The notes: generated from the letters alone by a model not told the origin. A DNA stretch of 6,177 nt from an uncultured Planctomycetaceae bacterium (GCA_903823545.1 CAIJTL010001052.1:1-6177); one strand, 5' to 3'; shown: positions 1 through 5,953, counted from the first letter of the stretch. Made by a program: numbers and translations.

Positions 1-81
1 AGTTCCGGCGACACCCAATCCCAAAAAGAAACGCCGAGTCAGTGCCCCATGCTCACGAAGAAACTGATCGAGTCGGTTCAT
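1..81 (-). CDS. N-terminus of a Tat-exported protein (partial, runs off left edge)
   Basis: Reading the minus strand from ATG at 81-79 gives an open frame of 27 codons to the window edge, starting MNRLDQFLREHGALTRRFFL and continuing GLGVAGT. The twin arginine at residues 16-17, followed by FFLGLGVAG, is a Tat (twin-arginine translocation) signal: RR, two aromatic residues, then a short hydrophobic stretch rich in Gly and Ala. Such leaders export folded proteins, often cofactor-containing oxidoreductases, and in planctomycetes also many sulfatases and similar enzymes. The mature enzyme lies outside the window, so its function cannot be told; a molybdopterin oxidoreductase is one possibility but only a guess. 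A weak GGAA lies about six bases upstream of the ATG. The gene is on the same strand as the five genes to its right but is separated from them by a 177-base repeat-bearing gap, so it may have its own promoter. Confidence 0.72.
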   Translation of the reverse strand, partial: MNRLDQFLREHGALTRRFFLGLGVAGT

Positions 82-143
82 GGAAGATTCCGGAAAAGTC
101 TGCAGGTGAATCCAATGTGTGTTAGCAGCGGACAGGGAGGAAT

Positions 144-232
144 TTACCACGGAGACACGGAGGCACGGAGATGTGAATTCAAGAAGCCAAGTCTTGGCAC
201 TTTCTCAGCGCTTCCGTGCATCTGTCGTGAAT
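144..232. repeat. Imperfect inverted repeat with CACGGAG units
   Basis: The gap between the acyltransferase gene and the Tat-leader gene carries three near-tandem CACGGAG units (148-170, spaced by ACA and GC). A degenerate inverted copy lies at about 211-230 (CTTCCGTGCATCTGTCGTG); 11 of 13 bases match at the core. Between the two arms, GCCAAG-T-CTTGGC (186-198) is a perfect palindrome around one base. CACGGAG-type intergenic repeats flanked by their inverted copies are, from general knowledge, scattered through many environmental bacterial genomes, and their translation (TTETRRHG) is a known source of false proteins. It looks like a degraded mobile or REP-like element. It lacks a T-tract on the minus strand, so it is not a convincing intrinsic terminator for the acyltransferase gene. 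Confidence 0.6.
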
Positions 233-258
233 CTTCCCCGATCCAGTGGCCAAGCTCA

Positions 259-1611
259 TCACACACGCACGAAGATTTTGCGGCGGTACAGCCACACGCA
301 GATCAACCACAAGCCAAACAAGCGGGCCGCGTGGCCGAGCGGTGTCGCCAGCGGATACTCGCCGAAGACTTTGAACGCGATTCCTTGCTGCCATCCGAAG
401 ATCGCATCGACCGTCGCGAGATGTGTCTTCATGGAGGCACCCACCCAATTCTTCATGAGCTGAGCCATCACGTACATCGCGATCGAGTTCATGCCGACGA
501 TGACGAGAGGCCACGACCAAAGTCTCCATTGCCGCACGTCGATCACCCAATAAAAGGCGGCCAGCATCCAGAACGTCCAGCCGGTACTGAAGACTGCCCA
601 GCCGGGGGACCAAATGCGTTTCACGATCGGCGCGAGATGCCAGTCGCAACTCGGAATCGCGATCGGCCAGATCGAGGTGTCGAGCGCCATCGAAACTGCG
701 AAGCAACACGCACCGGCCTTGAGCAGCCATTTCACTTTGTCACTATCGCTGGCTCCCGACCGGAGCAGTGTCCCCGCCATCAAGCCGAACAGCATCGTTG
801 CCAACGAGGGGATGAAGTTGAGCGTTTGATAGCCACCATCATTGATCCAGAATGCCTTGCCGTGAAACGGTTCTTTCTCGCTCGGAAAGGCGTTCAGCAA
901 TTTTCGATCGGCTCCCGCCGCCGCGTTGACGTGTTTGTTCCAATGTGAGCCGATCCCCGTCATCGGTGTTGGCTCTGGTTGAATCGTCCTGTTTGCAGCG
1001 ACCAACTTCGCATCACGATCCGATATCGCGGCCTTCACTTCGGCGAGCTGTTGCGGTGGAATCGTGTAGTTCGCGAACCAGCCCCAATAGCCCACGAGGA
1101 TCACCGCTGCGGCGACGAGTTGAGTCCTCTGCGATCGCTCACGCAGCAAATACAACAACGGATATCCCAGGCCGATCTGCGACAAAACGTTGACGAATGT
1201 GAAATTGGATTGTTTTGCGCCGTTCGACGACAAGAACACTCCCAACGCGACCAGCACGAACGATCGCCACAGCACATGCAGAAACCGAGCACTTGCTGAT
1301 TGCCCTTCGCTTTCCCTCCGCGAATACGAAAACGGCAGTGCGACACCGACCAGAAACATGAAGCTCGGCTGGATCAGATCCCAGAACGAGCAACCAGTCC
1401 AAACAACGTGATCGAACTGATACGCCAAAAACTTCCACAAGCCTTCCGGCAGATAATTGAGTTTGGCATCGCGAAGCTTTTGGAGGTTTTCTGGTTTCGC
1501 CAACATCGAAAAGCCGAATCCGCTCGACGCCATCGCCAACATCACGAAGCCGCGATAAGCGTCGATCGACATGACTCGGTTAGCGGTTGCCGATTGAGGA
1601 CTCTTCGACAT
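259..1611 (-). CDS. HGSNAT/NagX-like multi-pass membrane acyltransferase (DUF5009/COG4299 type)
   Basis: This 450-residue polytopic membrane protein resembles heparan-alpha-glucosaminide N-acetyltransferase and bacterial NagX-like proteins, which are thought to pass an acetyl group from cytoplasmic acetyl-CoA across the membrane to an amino sugar. The N-terminus RVMSIDAYRGF (12-22) matches the family opening R-x-x-S-x-D-x-x-R-G. FDHVVWTGCSFWDLIQPSFM (66-85) corresponds to the H-x-x-W-x-G-x-x-x-x-D-L-x-x-P-x-F motif, with His68 as the likely acetyl-accepting histidine. NFIPSLATMLFGLMAG (265-280), SPGWAVFSTGW (335-345) and GMNSIAMYV (373-381) also fit. Hydrophobic segments lie near 68-95, 112-129, 138-156, 164-181, 264-284, 296-312, 334-357, 365-386 and 430-443. 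A soluble stretch of about 80 residues (182-262) separates the two halves. The start is supported by AAAAGG nine bases upstream of the ATG; Met14 is a weaker alternative. The gene begins 25 bases after the phosphatase gene and is probably cotranscribed with it. The actual substrate is not known. Confidence 0.85.
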   Translation of the reverse strand: MSKSPQSATANRVMSIDAYRGFVMLAMASSGFGFSMLAKPENLQKLRDAKLNYLPEGLWKFLAYQFDHVVWTGCSFWDLIQPSFMFLVGVALPFSYSRRESEGQSASARFLHVLWRSFVLVALGVFLSSNGAKQSNFTFVNVLSQIGLGYPLLYLLRERSQRTQLVAAAVILVGYWGWFANYTIPPQQLAEVKAAISDRDAKLVAANRTIQPEPTPMTGIGSHWNKHVNAAAGADRKLLNAFPSEKEPFHGKAFWINDGGYQTLNFIPSLATMLFGLMAGTLLRSGASDSDKVKWLLKAGACCFAVSMALDTSIWPIAIPSCDWHLAPIVKRIWSPGWAVFSTGWTFWMLAAFYWVIDVRQWRLWSWPLVIVGMNSIAMYVMAQLMKNWVGASMKTHLATVDAIFGWQQGIAFKVFGEYPLATPLGHAARLFGLWLICVWLYRRKIFVRV

Positions 1612-1636
1612 GACTTATACCTTTTGACGCTTCGGG

Positions 1637-2437
1637 TTACTTGGGCAAATGCCGCTGAACGATATCGAGCATCGGCTGATGAAGGAGACCATTCGAGGCA
1701 AGTATGTGTGTCTTCGCAAGCGGCAATGGGCGATTGTCACAAGTTGTCACGCAACCTCCCGCTTCTTCCACGAACAATCGTCCGGCTGCGAAATCCCACG
1801 GTGAGAGTTCGTATTCAAAGAACGCCCCGATCTGTCCGCACGCGACCATGCACAGATCGAGCGTTGCGGCCCCCATTCGGCGGATGCAGTGAATGTGCTC
1901 GCGGAAGAGATCGCGCATCGCAGCCAGAGTTGCTTCCATGATCGCTCCGCGGTCGTAGTAGAAGCCGAGTCCGACGAGCACTTCATTCAGCCGGGAATGC
2001 TCGGCCACTCGAACTTGCTGCCCGTTGTGAAACGCACCTTCGCCGCGCGAGGCGATGAACCAATCGTTGCGAGCTGGATTGAAAATCACGCCGCACTGCG
2101 CTTGGCCCGCTCGATAGTAAGCGACGGAAACAGCGAATTGCGGAATGCCATGCAAGAAGTTGTTCGTGCCGTCGATCGGGTCAATGACCCACAAATGCTC
2201 GGCGTCTGAATGCGCAGTGTGACCTTCTTCCGCCAAGATCGCGTGATCGGGAAATGTTTGACGAATCGTCTCGACGATCGTCCGCTCCGACTCGAGATCA
2301 GCAACAGAGACTCGGTTGTACGACGGTTCGCCCGCTTTGACTTCGTGGGCCACGTTGGCGAAGTCGCGAAAGTACCTCGCGACAACCTCTCCTCCCGCGC
2401 GTGCCGCCGCTTCTGCAACTTGTTGTTCGAGTGTCAT
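1637..2437 (-). CDS. Inositol monophosphatase family protein (SuhB/CysQ-like)
   Basis: The 266-residue product is a Mg2+-dependent sugar-phosphate phosphatase of the FIG superfamily and has the family's normal length. Both signature motifs are complete: DPIDGTNNFLHG (86-97) and WDFAAGRLFVEEAGG (214-228). The metal ligands expected from human IMPA1 are present: Glu70 (in LAEEGH), Asp86, Asp89 and Asp215, together with the Ile88 carbonyl position. The N-terminal region usually reads K-x-x-D-x-V-T-x-A-D; here it is NRVSVAD (41-47), with Asn in place of the usual Asp. Members hydrolyse inositol-1-phosphate, histidinol phosphate, PAP or related monophosphates, and the sequence alone does not decide which. 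The ATG has only a weak AGG six bases upstream. A large hairpin (2465-2532) ends 27 bases before the start. The stop lies 25 bases ahead of the acyltransferase gene, which suggests one transcript. Confidence 0.93.
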   Translation of the reverse strand: MTLEQQVAEAAARAGGEVVARYFRDFANVAHEVKAGEPSYNRVSVADLESERTIVETIRQTFPDHAILAEEGHTAHSDAEHLWVIDPIDGTNNFLHGIPQFAVSVAYYRAGQAQCGVIFNPARNDWFIASRGEGAFHNGQQVRVAEHSRLNEVLVGLGFYYDRGAIMEATLAAMRDLFREHIHCIRRMGAATLDLCMVACGQIGAFFEYELSPWDFAAGRLFVEEAGGCVTTCDNRPLPLAKTHILASNGLLHQPMLDIVQRHLPK

Positions 2438-2464
2438 GGCAGACCTGATTTCTTGGATTGGATC

Positions 2465-2532
2465 GACAGCGAATTAAAATTAAGCAGCGAATGGGGAGCC
2501 ACCTATTCGCTACTTGATTTTGATTCGCTGTC
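2465..2532. repeat. Long near-perfect inverted repeat (31-bp arms, 6-base loop)
   Basis: The arms are 2465-2495 and 2502-2532, and the loop is GAGCCA (2496-2501). The arms match at 27 of 31 positions, and all four differences are transitions. In a plus-strand RNA three of the four become G-U wobbles, leaving a single C-A mismatch. In a minus-strand RNA, the direction of both flanking genes, three become A-C mismatches and one a G-U wobble. Each arm carries AGCGAAT twice, so the unit has both direct and inverted symmetry. No T-run follows on either strand, so this is not a typical rho-independent terminator. It fills most of the gap between coaX and the phosphatase gene. It is best read as a REP/MITE-like element or a structured regulatory RNA element. 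Confidence 0.85.
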
Positions 2533-2547
2533 TTCGTTTACCGTATC

Positions 2548-3360
2548 TTAAGAGGGTGTCCCCGAGTTGTTTCGACTTGCTGCCGCGAGCACCAAGCCTT
2601 GTAGCGGCAAGTGCGATTCAAAGCGTGCTCCGGGCAAATAAGTTGTCAGCAATGCTCCGCCGCCACCGGTGATGAAGATGTCGGCGTGCGGTCCAGCTTC
2701 GCGGTCGATCAATTCTTTCACCGCTCCAAGCTGTCCCCAAAAGAGTCCACTGCGAATTGCCGCTCGCGTATTGAGTCCAACAGGTTCGGGAGTTTCTTGT
2801 CCGAGTTCAGTGACCGACACCAATGGCAGCAACGCGGTGTATTCATGCAAAGCTTTCGCCGACAACGCGAGTCCCGGCAAAATTGCACCACCAGAGAATG
2901 CTCCTTCAGAAGTGACGAGATCAACTGTTGTAGCCGTTCCCGAATCAACGATGACCGCTGGCCGACCGGAGGCTCGCAATTCATTCACAGCGATCGCGTT
3001 TAACAATCGGTCGATACCAACTCGACGCGGCTCATCAACCAGAATAGCCAATGGGAATTGGGCCGTGTTCGTGACGTGAAGCGGTGTTTCCCCTAGCTCA
3101 TTGGGCCAGTCCGCTTGGAGACGCTTCACTCCGTCAGGATTCGAACCTGCAATCACTGCCGTTTGCCAATTGGCTGACGCCGACTTCCACGACCTCACCA
3201 ACTCCCACGGCAACGGTTCGCCACTCAGAACGACAGTTCGCTGCACACACTCTGGCAACTTGCCGTGCGGGCGATTCTCCGAAACTGAAAACAGTCCGAA
3301 CTTGATCCGAGTGTTGCCAACATCAATTGCTAAGCGTTGTCGAAGCGTTTCTGTTGTCAC
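2548..3360 (-). CDS. coaX: Type III pantothenate kinase
   Basis: CoaX phosphorylates pantothenate to 4'-phosphopantothenate using ATP, the first step of coenzyme A synthesis, in the cytoplasm. The 270-residue protein is of usual family length and has the ASKHA-fold signatures in order: AIDVGNTRIKFGLF (11-24) with Asp13 in the phosphate-binding loop; PRRVGIDRLLNA (111-122) containing the G-x-D-R pantothenate-site motif (Asp117, Arg118); VDSGTATTVDL (138-148) with Asp139; GGAILPGL (157-164); NTRAAIRSG (197-205); and ITGGGG (230-235). These features set it apart from CoaA (type I) and the eukaryote-like type II kinases. Translation starts at GTG (3360-3358). An in-frame TAG lies 15 bases upstream, and there is no ATG in frame ahead of the DVGNT motif. 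The ribosome binding site is poor, which may mean coupling to the toxin gene 37 bases upstream. It is not paired with birA, a common CoaX neighbour elsewhere. Confidence 0.95.
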   Translation of the reverse strand: MTTETLRQRLAIDVGNTRIKFGLFSVSENRPHGKLPECVQRTVVLSGEPLPWELVRSWKSASANWQTAVIAGSNPDGVKRLQADWPNELGETPLHVTNTAQFPLAILVDEPRRVGIDRLLNAIAVNELRASGRPAVIVDSGTATTVDLVTSEGAFSGGAILPGLALSAKALHEYTALLPLVSVTELGQETPEPVGLNTRAAIRSGLFWGQLGAVKELIDREAGPHADIFITGGGGALLTTYLPGARFESHLPLQGLVLAAASRNNSGTPS

Positions 3361-3397
3361 AAGAAAACCGTTCTAGAATTTGCTGCGGAGCCATTGA

Positions 3398-3862
3398 TTA
3401 CGAATGGTCGTTAGGATCATCAACCAACAATCCTTCTTTCAAAGCTGCTTCGTTAAGAAGGCGATCCGAGCAAAGAAAGATCAGCGGTGGAAGATGTTTG
3501 AAATGTCGATCTTCATTGGCCTCAATCGCTGCCGCGAGCTGGACGGCATCATAGGCTCGGAGTACGTGTCGCTCTGATAGCACGGATGCGAGGCTAATCA
3601 GGGGCGACGTCACCTCCGAGGTTGCGAAGTAGTCGGCAAAATCCCTGCGAAACTGATCAATCAGCAGCTTCGCAACTTCTTCACTGAGAGCGTTTGACTT
3701 TCGACGACGAACGATGGCAGAGACGACCTCTACTTGGGCGATCCGCACAGAAAACAGCCGCACAGATGGCTGTTGCACGAGGTTGCGAATCCAGCGCGAA
3801 CCAGTCTCGTTGAGGTAACACTTCACAATCACGCTGCTATCCAGGAAAAAAAGCGAACTCAT
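3398..3862 (-). CDS. PIN-domain toxin, VapC-like ribonuclease
   Basis: The 154-residue product fits a PIN-domain endoribonuclease, the toxin of type II VapBC pairs, which cleaves RNA (often initiator tRNA or rRNA in characterised members) when its antitoxin is lost. The four acidic residues expected at the metal site are visible: Asp8 in FLDSSVIVKCYLNE (6-19), Glu45 in VEVVSAIVRR, Asp105 in LRAYDAVQLAAAI (101-113) and Asp133 in LCSDRLLNEAA (130-140). The length is slightly above the usual 125-145 residues. Its ATG overlaps the antitoxin stop as ATGA (3859-3862), the classic arrangement for translational coupling, and it has no strong ribosome binding site of its own. coaX follows 37 bases downstream. 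The RNA target cannot be inferred from the sequence. Confidence 0.9.
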   Translation of the reverse strand: MSSLFFLDSSVIVKCYLNETGSRWIRNLVQQPSVRLFSVRIAQVEVVSAIVRRRKSNALSEEVAKLLIDQFRRDFADYFATSEVTSPLISLASVLSERHVLRAYDAVQLAAAIEANEDRHFKHLPPLIFLCSDRLLNEAALKEGLLVDDPNDHS

Positions 3863-4125
3863 CGTGGACCACGCCCCTCAATGATGTCTTCAGAGAGTGG
3901 TCGCCCCGATATTGAGAGCGGAGTGAAGGAAGGGAGTGGTCCTGGATTCTTGGCGCGAGTGATCTTCCCACAGCTCTCCATATATTCCAGGAACTCATCT
4001 TCCGTCATCGACAAAGATCCTGATTTCAACTCTGCATCCCGCAGCGCGGAAAACAGTTTGCCACGTTCATTCGAGTTCAAGTGCGGAATTTCTTCGAGCA
4101 GCCGCTCAAAATCAGCTTGAGCCAT
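3859..4125 (-). CDS. Probable antitoxin partner of the PIN-domain toxin
   Basis: This small 88-residue acidic protein starts MAQADFERLLEEIPHLNSNE and ends SEDIIEGRGPR. The start at 4125 is chosen because AGGAG (4137-4133) lies seven bases upstream; a longer open frame reaching 4587 would run antisense through the neighbouring plus-strand gene. Residues 3-33 look helical, of the type (F/L)E.LL..I..L...ER..L...L, which recurs in short proteins encoded just before PIN-domain toxins. The region 38-52 (LSMTEDEFLEYMES) is a second likely helix. The tail from about 60 on is rich in Pro, Gly and Ser and probably disordered until it wraps the toxin. I see no clear ribbon-helix-helix or AbrB DNA-binding domain, so it belongs to an antitoxin type I cannot name. 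The role is inferred from the four-base overlap with the toxin gene. Confidence 0.78.
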   Translation of the reverse strand: MAQADFERLLEEIPHLNSNERGKLFSALRDAELKSGSLSMTEDEFLEYMESCGKITRAKNPGPLPSFTPLSISGRPLSEDIIEGRGPR

Positions 4126-4131
4126 TGTGGG

Positions 4132-4143
4132 TCTCCTAGGAGA
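4132..4143. promoter_or_regulatory. Perfect 12-base palindrome including the antitoxin ribosome binding site
   Basis: TCTCCTAGGAGA is fully self-complementary. Its AGGAG half, read on the minus strand, is the ribosome binding site of the antitoxin gene seven bases upstream of the ATG. Toxin-antitoxin pairs usually repress their own transcription by binding palindromes near the start, so this is a candidate operator. Alternatively, the UCUCCU half could pair with AGGAG and hide the ribosome binding site, although with no loop bases this would need partial melting or a dimer. The site itself is seen in the sequence; its role is inferred. Confidence 0.45.
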
Positions 4144-4265
4144 TCGAATTCGGGGATACTCGTGACTAAAAGCAAGCGGTTCGCTTTGTGACGGCGTATC
4201 CATCGGGCGAAAGTTGTACTCCGAAGTTCCGGTCAGCAGAATCCCGCTTCCTATCCATAAACACC

Positions 4266-4270
4266 GAGGG
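4266..4270 (+). promoter_or_regulatory. Ribosome binding site of the asparagine-synthetase-like gene
   Basis: GAGGG lies eight bases before the ATG at 4279. An in-frame TAA at 4258-4260 rules out a longer N-terminus. This matters because it confirms that the protein really begins Met-His rather than with the Met-Cys needed for a glutaminase. Confidence 0.6.
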
Positions 4271-4278
4271 CCTGTGTC

Positions 4279-5616
4279 ATGCATCAAGCGTATGTCGAAC
4301 GTGTTGTTGATTTGCTCGATCCGGCTGGAAACACCTTGTTGAATATGTCGCTGGAAGAGGCGACGCAGCGAGTCGAATCGGGAGACGCAGCTCGGGTGCG
4401 TGAAATCGATGGGCAGTTCGCTCTCTGGGCCAAGCGAGGCAACATCGTTCGGATGGCTCGCTCGATTGGTCGGCCGATGAGGTACTTCTTGGCGAAGCGT
4501 GCGGAAGGACCGGCACTCATCATCGCCGAGCGGATGGATGAGATCGCTGCGTGGTTGGAAACAGAAGGTTTCGGCAATCAGTTTCATCCGTCATACACAC
4601 GCATGGTTCCCGCTCATCACGTCGTTGAGATTGCCCTCATCGGTTGTCCCGATCCGAATCCGATCTACACGCGGTTCTTCACGCCACAACGAAATCGGCT
4701 CAGCACCAACCTCGACGAAATCGGCGCGGCTTACATCGGAGCTCTCGCGACTGAATGTGATAAGTGGCTCAACACGCTGGATCGCCGAGAACCGATCGGC
4801 GTGCTCTTCTCCGGCGGCATCGACAGCGGAGCGTTGTTTCTGGTGCTGCATCATTTGCTGTTGCGACGAGGTGAATCTCCCGCTCGTTTGAAGGCATTTA
4901 CGTTGGATGTCTCTGACGGAGAGACATCCAACAGCGACGCGGTTCAAGCGGCGCGGTTTCTCGATGAGCTAGATCTCGGACTGTTTCTGGAGGTGATCGA
5001 AGTCTCGCGACGCGACCTCAACGTGGCCGAGACCGTGCGAATCATCGAAGACTACAAGCCGCTGGATGTGCAATCGGCAACAATGGCCCTCGCGCTCTGT
5101 CGAGGCATTCGGCAACGGTATCCCGATTGGAAACATCTCACCGATGGAGACGGCGGCGACGAGAACTTGAAGGACTATCCGATCGAAGAAAACCCGGAGC
5201 TGACAATCCGCAGCGTGCTCAACAACACGATGCTGTACCAAGAAGGCTGGGGCGTCGGGGCGATCAAGCACTCGCTGACTTATTCCGGCGGGCAAAGCCG
5301 CGGCCACATCCGCACGTTCGCTCCAGCCAAAGCCTGCGGCTTCTCTGGCTTCAGTCCTTACGCGTTACCCAACGTCATCGAAGTGGCCGAAGGGATTCCC
5401 TTCATTGAACTCACCGATTGGCAACACGACCGCCTCTACGCACTCAAGGGAGAAATCGTTCGCCGCGGCGTTGAAGCAATCACCGGCCAAACCATGCCCA
5501 TCTTCGAGAAACGCCGCTTCCAGCGCGGTGCCGTCGATGACGCTGCCTTCTCACAAATCTTCGGACAGACAGAGGCCGAGTACCGCGAGATGCTTACGAC
5601 CTCGTTGATTGGTTGA
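4279..5616 (+). CDS. Asparagine-synthetase-like ATP-pyrophosphatase lacking the glutaminase cysteine
   Basis: The 445-residue protein has two regions. Residues 1 to about 120 resemble a worn class-II (Ntn) glutamine amidotransferase domain: REIDGQFALW (41-50), ARSIGRPMRYF (60-70), AERMDEIAAWL (83-93) and MVPAHHVVEI (109-118) follow the order of AsnB blocks. However, residue 2 is His, so the catalytic Cys that frees ammonia from glutamine is absent. From about 145 on there is an AsnB-type synthetase domain: the PP-loop IGVLFSGGIDSGALF (173-187), DGDGGDEN (289-296) in place of the G-E-G-S-D-E acidic motif, and KRRFQRG (411-417), whose Lys411 lines up with the catalytic lysine of AsnB and beta-lactam synthetase. 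It should therefore adenylate a carboxylate and join it to an amine or to free ammonia. It is about 100 residues shorter than AsnB. Beta-lactam synthetase and carbapenam synthetase also lack the cysteine, but no biosynthetic partner genes are visible. It is transcribed divergently from the toxin-antitoxin pair. The substrate is unknown. Confidence 0.85.
   Translation: MHQAYVERVVDLLDPAGNTLLNMSLEEATQRVESGDAARVREIDGQFALWAKRGNIVRMARSIGRPMRYFLAKRAEGPALIIAERMDEIAAWLETEGFGNQFHPSYTRMVPAHHVVEIALIGCPDPNPIYTRFFTPQRNRLSTNLDEIGAAYIGALATECDKWLNTLDRREPIGVLFSGGIDSGALFLVLHHLLLRRGESPARLKAFTLDVSDGETSNSDAVQAARFLDELDLGLFLEVIEVSRRDLNVAETVRIIEDYKPLDVQSATMALALCRGIRQRYPDWKHLTDGDGGDENLKDYPIEENPELTIRSVLNNTMLYQEGWGVGAIKHSLTYSGGQSRGHIRTFAPAKACGFSGFSPYALPNVIEVAEGIPFIELTDWQHDRLYALKGEIVRRGVEAITGQTMPIFEKRRFQRGAVDDAAFSQIFGQTEAEYREMLTTSLIG
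4903..4931 (+). repeat. Perfect 12-bp hairpin inside the asparagine-synthetase-like gene
   Basis: The arms TTGGATGTCTCT (4903-4914) and AGAGACATCCAA (4920-4931) are exact inverse complements around the loop GACGG. The hairpin encodes residues 209-218 (LDVSDGETSN), just after the PP-loop domain core begins. A perfect 12-bp stem with a five-base loop is unusual in coding sequence and could slow ribosomes or RNA polymerase, but it may also be chance. Confidence 0.6.
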
Positions 5617-5953
5617 GGGGCGACTTAGACTTCTTCACGCTCCAGAGTTGTTGTGAATGAGTCAAGTTGTTGCGAACACTAATCAGCGCTGATCTTCGCT
5701 AATCAGACTTAGGGCTTTGTGTCATTAGCGTTGATTAGTGCTGATTAGTGTTCCGCTGGTTCGCAGGTCTGTGTCGGCATAGTTGCTTTTCCCAATCATC
5801 AATTCTGGTTGCGGCTCAGCCTCCACTGCACGGCATATGACGTGAGATGGGATTGTGCGTTGAATTCTCAGATTGGTTAGACAAATTGAAGCGCCAGCAA
5901 GATCGAGTAAGCGAGTGGCCTCGAATCGAAATCACAAACAGGGATCCTGCGTC
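5617..5953. other. 337-base intergenic region
   Basis: This gap lies between two plus-strand genes. Its first third holds the inverted repeat at 5674-5753. The rest (5754-5953) presumably carries the promoter of the secreted-protein gene, but I see no convincing -35/-10 pair. AGGGA (5940-5944), nine bases before the ATG at 5954, is a likely ribosome binding site. A 48-codon open frame (5847-5993) overlaps the next gene's start and is not called. No RNA gene is recognisable. Confidence 0.6.
5674..5753. repeat. Intergenic inverted repeat, 30-bp arms, 20-base loop (CTAATCA units)
   Basis: The arms 5674-5703 and 5724-5753 flank a 20-base loop (5704-5723). Of 30 positions, 26 are Watson-Crick pairs, two are G-U wobbles in a plus-strand RNA and two are T-T mismatches. 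The arms are built from short ATTAG/CTAAT and TGATTAG units repeated several times (for example TGATTAGTGCTGATTAGTG at 5732-5750). Such GATTAG/CTAATC intergenic hairpins are, as general knowledge, found in many copies in some environmental genomes. It lies 57 bases after the asparagine-synthetase-like gene. It lacks a following T-run, so any terminator role would be of the rho-dependent or processing-barrier kind. Confidence 0.75.

Noticed and set aside
186..198. GCCAAGTCTTGGC as an intrinsic terminator of the acyltransferase gene.
   Set aside because: The stem can be only about five bp with a three-base loop, and only a mixed TTCTT follows on the minus strand.
119..463. Plus-strand frame with FTTETRRHGD near its start.
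   Set aside because: This is the translation of the CACGGAG repeat followed by the reverse of the acyltransferase gene; TTETRRHG is a hallmark of false proteins.
49..948. A 299-codon plus-strand frame.
   Set aside because: It is opposite the acyltransferase gene and the Tat-leader gene; the composition is rich in Arg, His and Pro, as expected of a shadow frame.
1300..1941. A 213-codon plus-strand frame.
   Set aside because: It lies opposite the acyltransferase and phosphatase genes, both of which carry full family motifs.
2465..2532. Reading the hairpin as an intrinsic terminator for coaX.
   Set aside because: No T-run follows the stem on the minus strand, and much of the stem is AT-rich.
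4126..4587. N-terminal extension of the antitoxin frame by 154 codons up to 4587.
   Set aside because: It runs antisense through the start of the asparagine-synthetase-like gene, shows no family resemblance, and the ATG at 4125 has a strong AGGAG.
3398..5616. A joint defence system of the toxin pair and the asparagine-synthetase-like gene.
   Set aside because: They are divergent, separated by 153 bases, and nothing in the proteins links them; adjacency alone is not enough.
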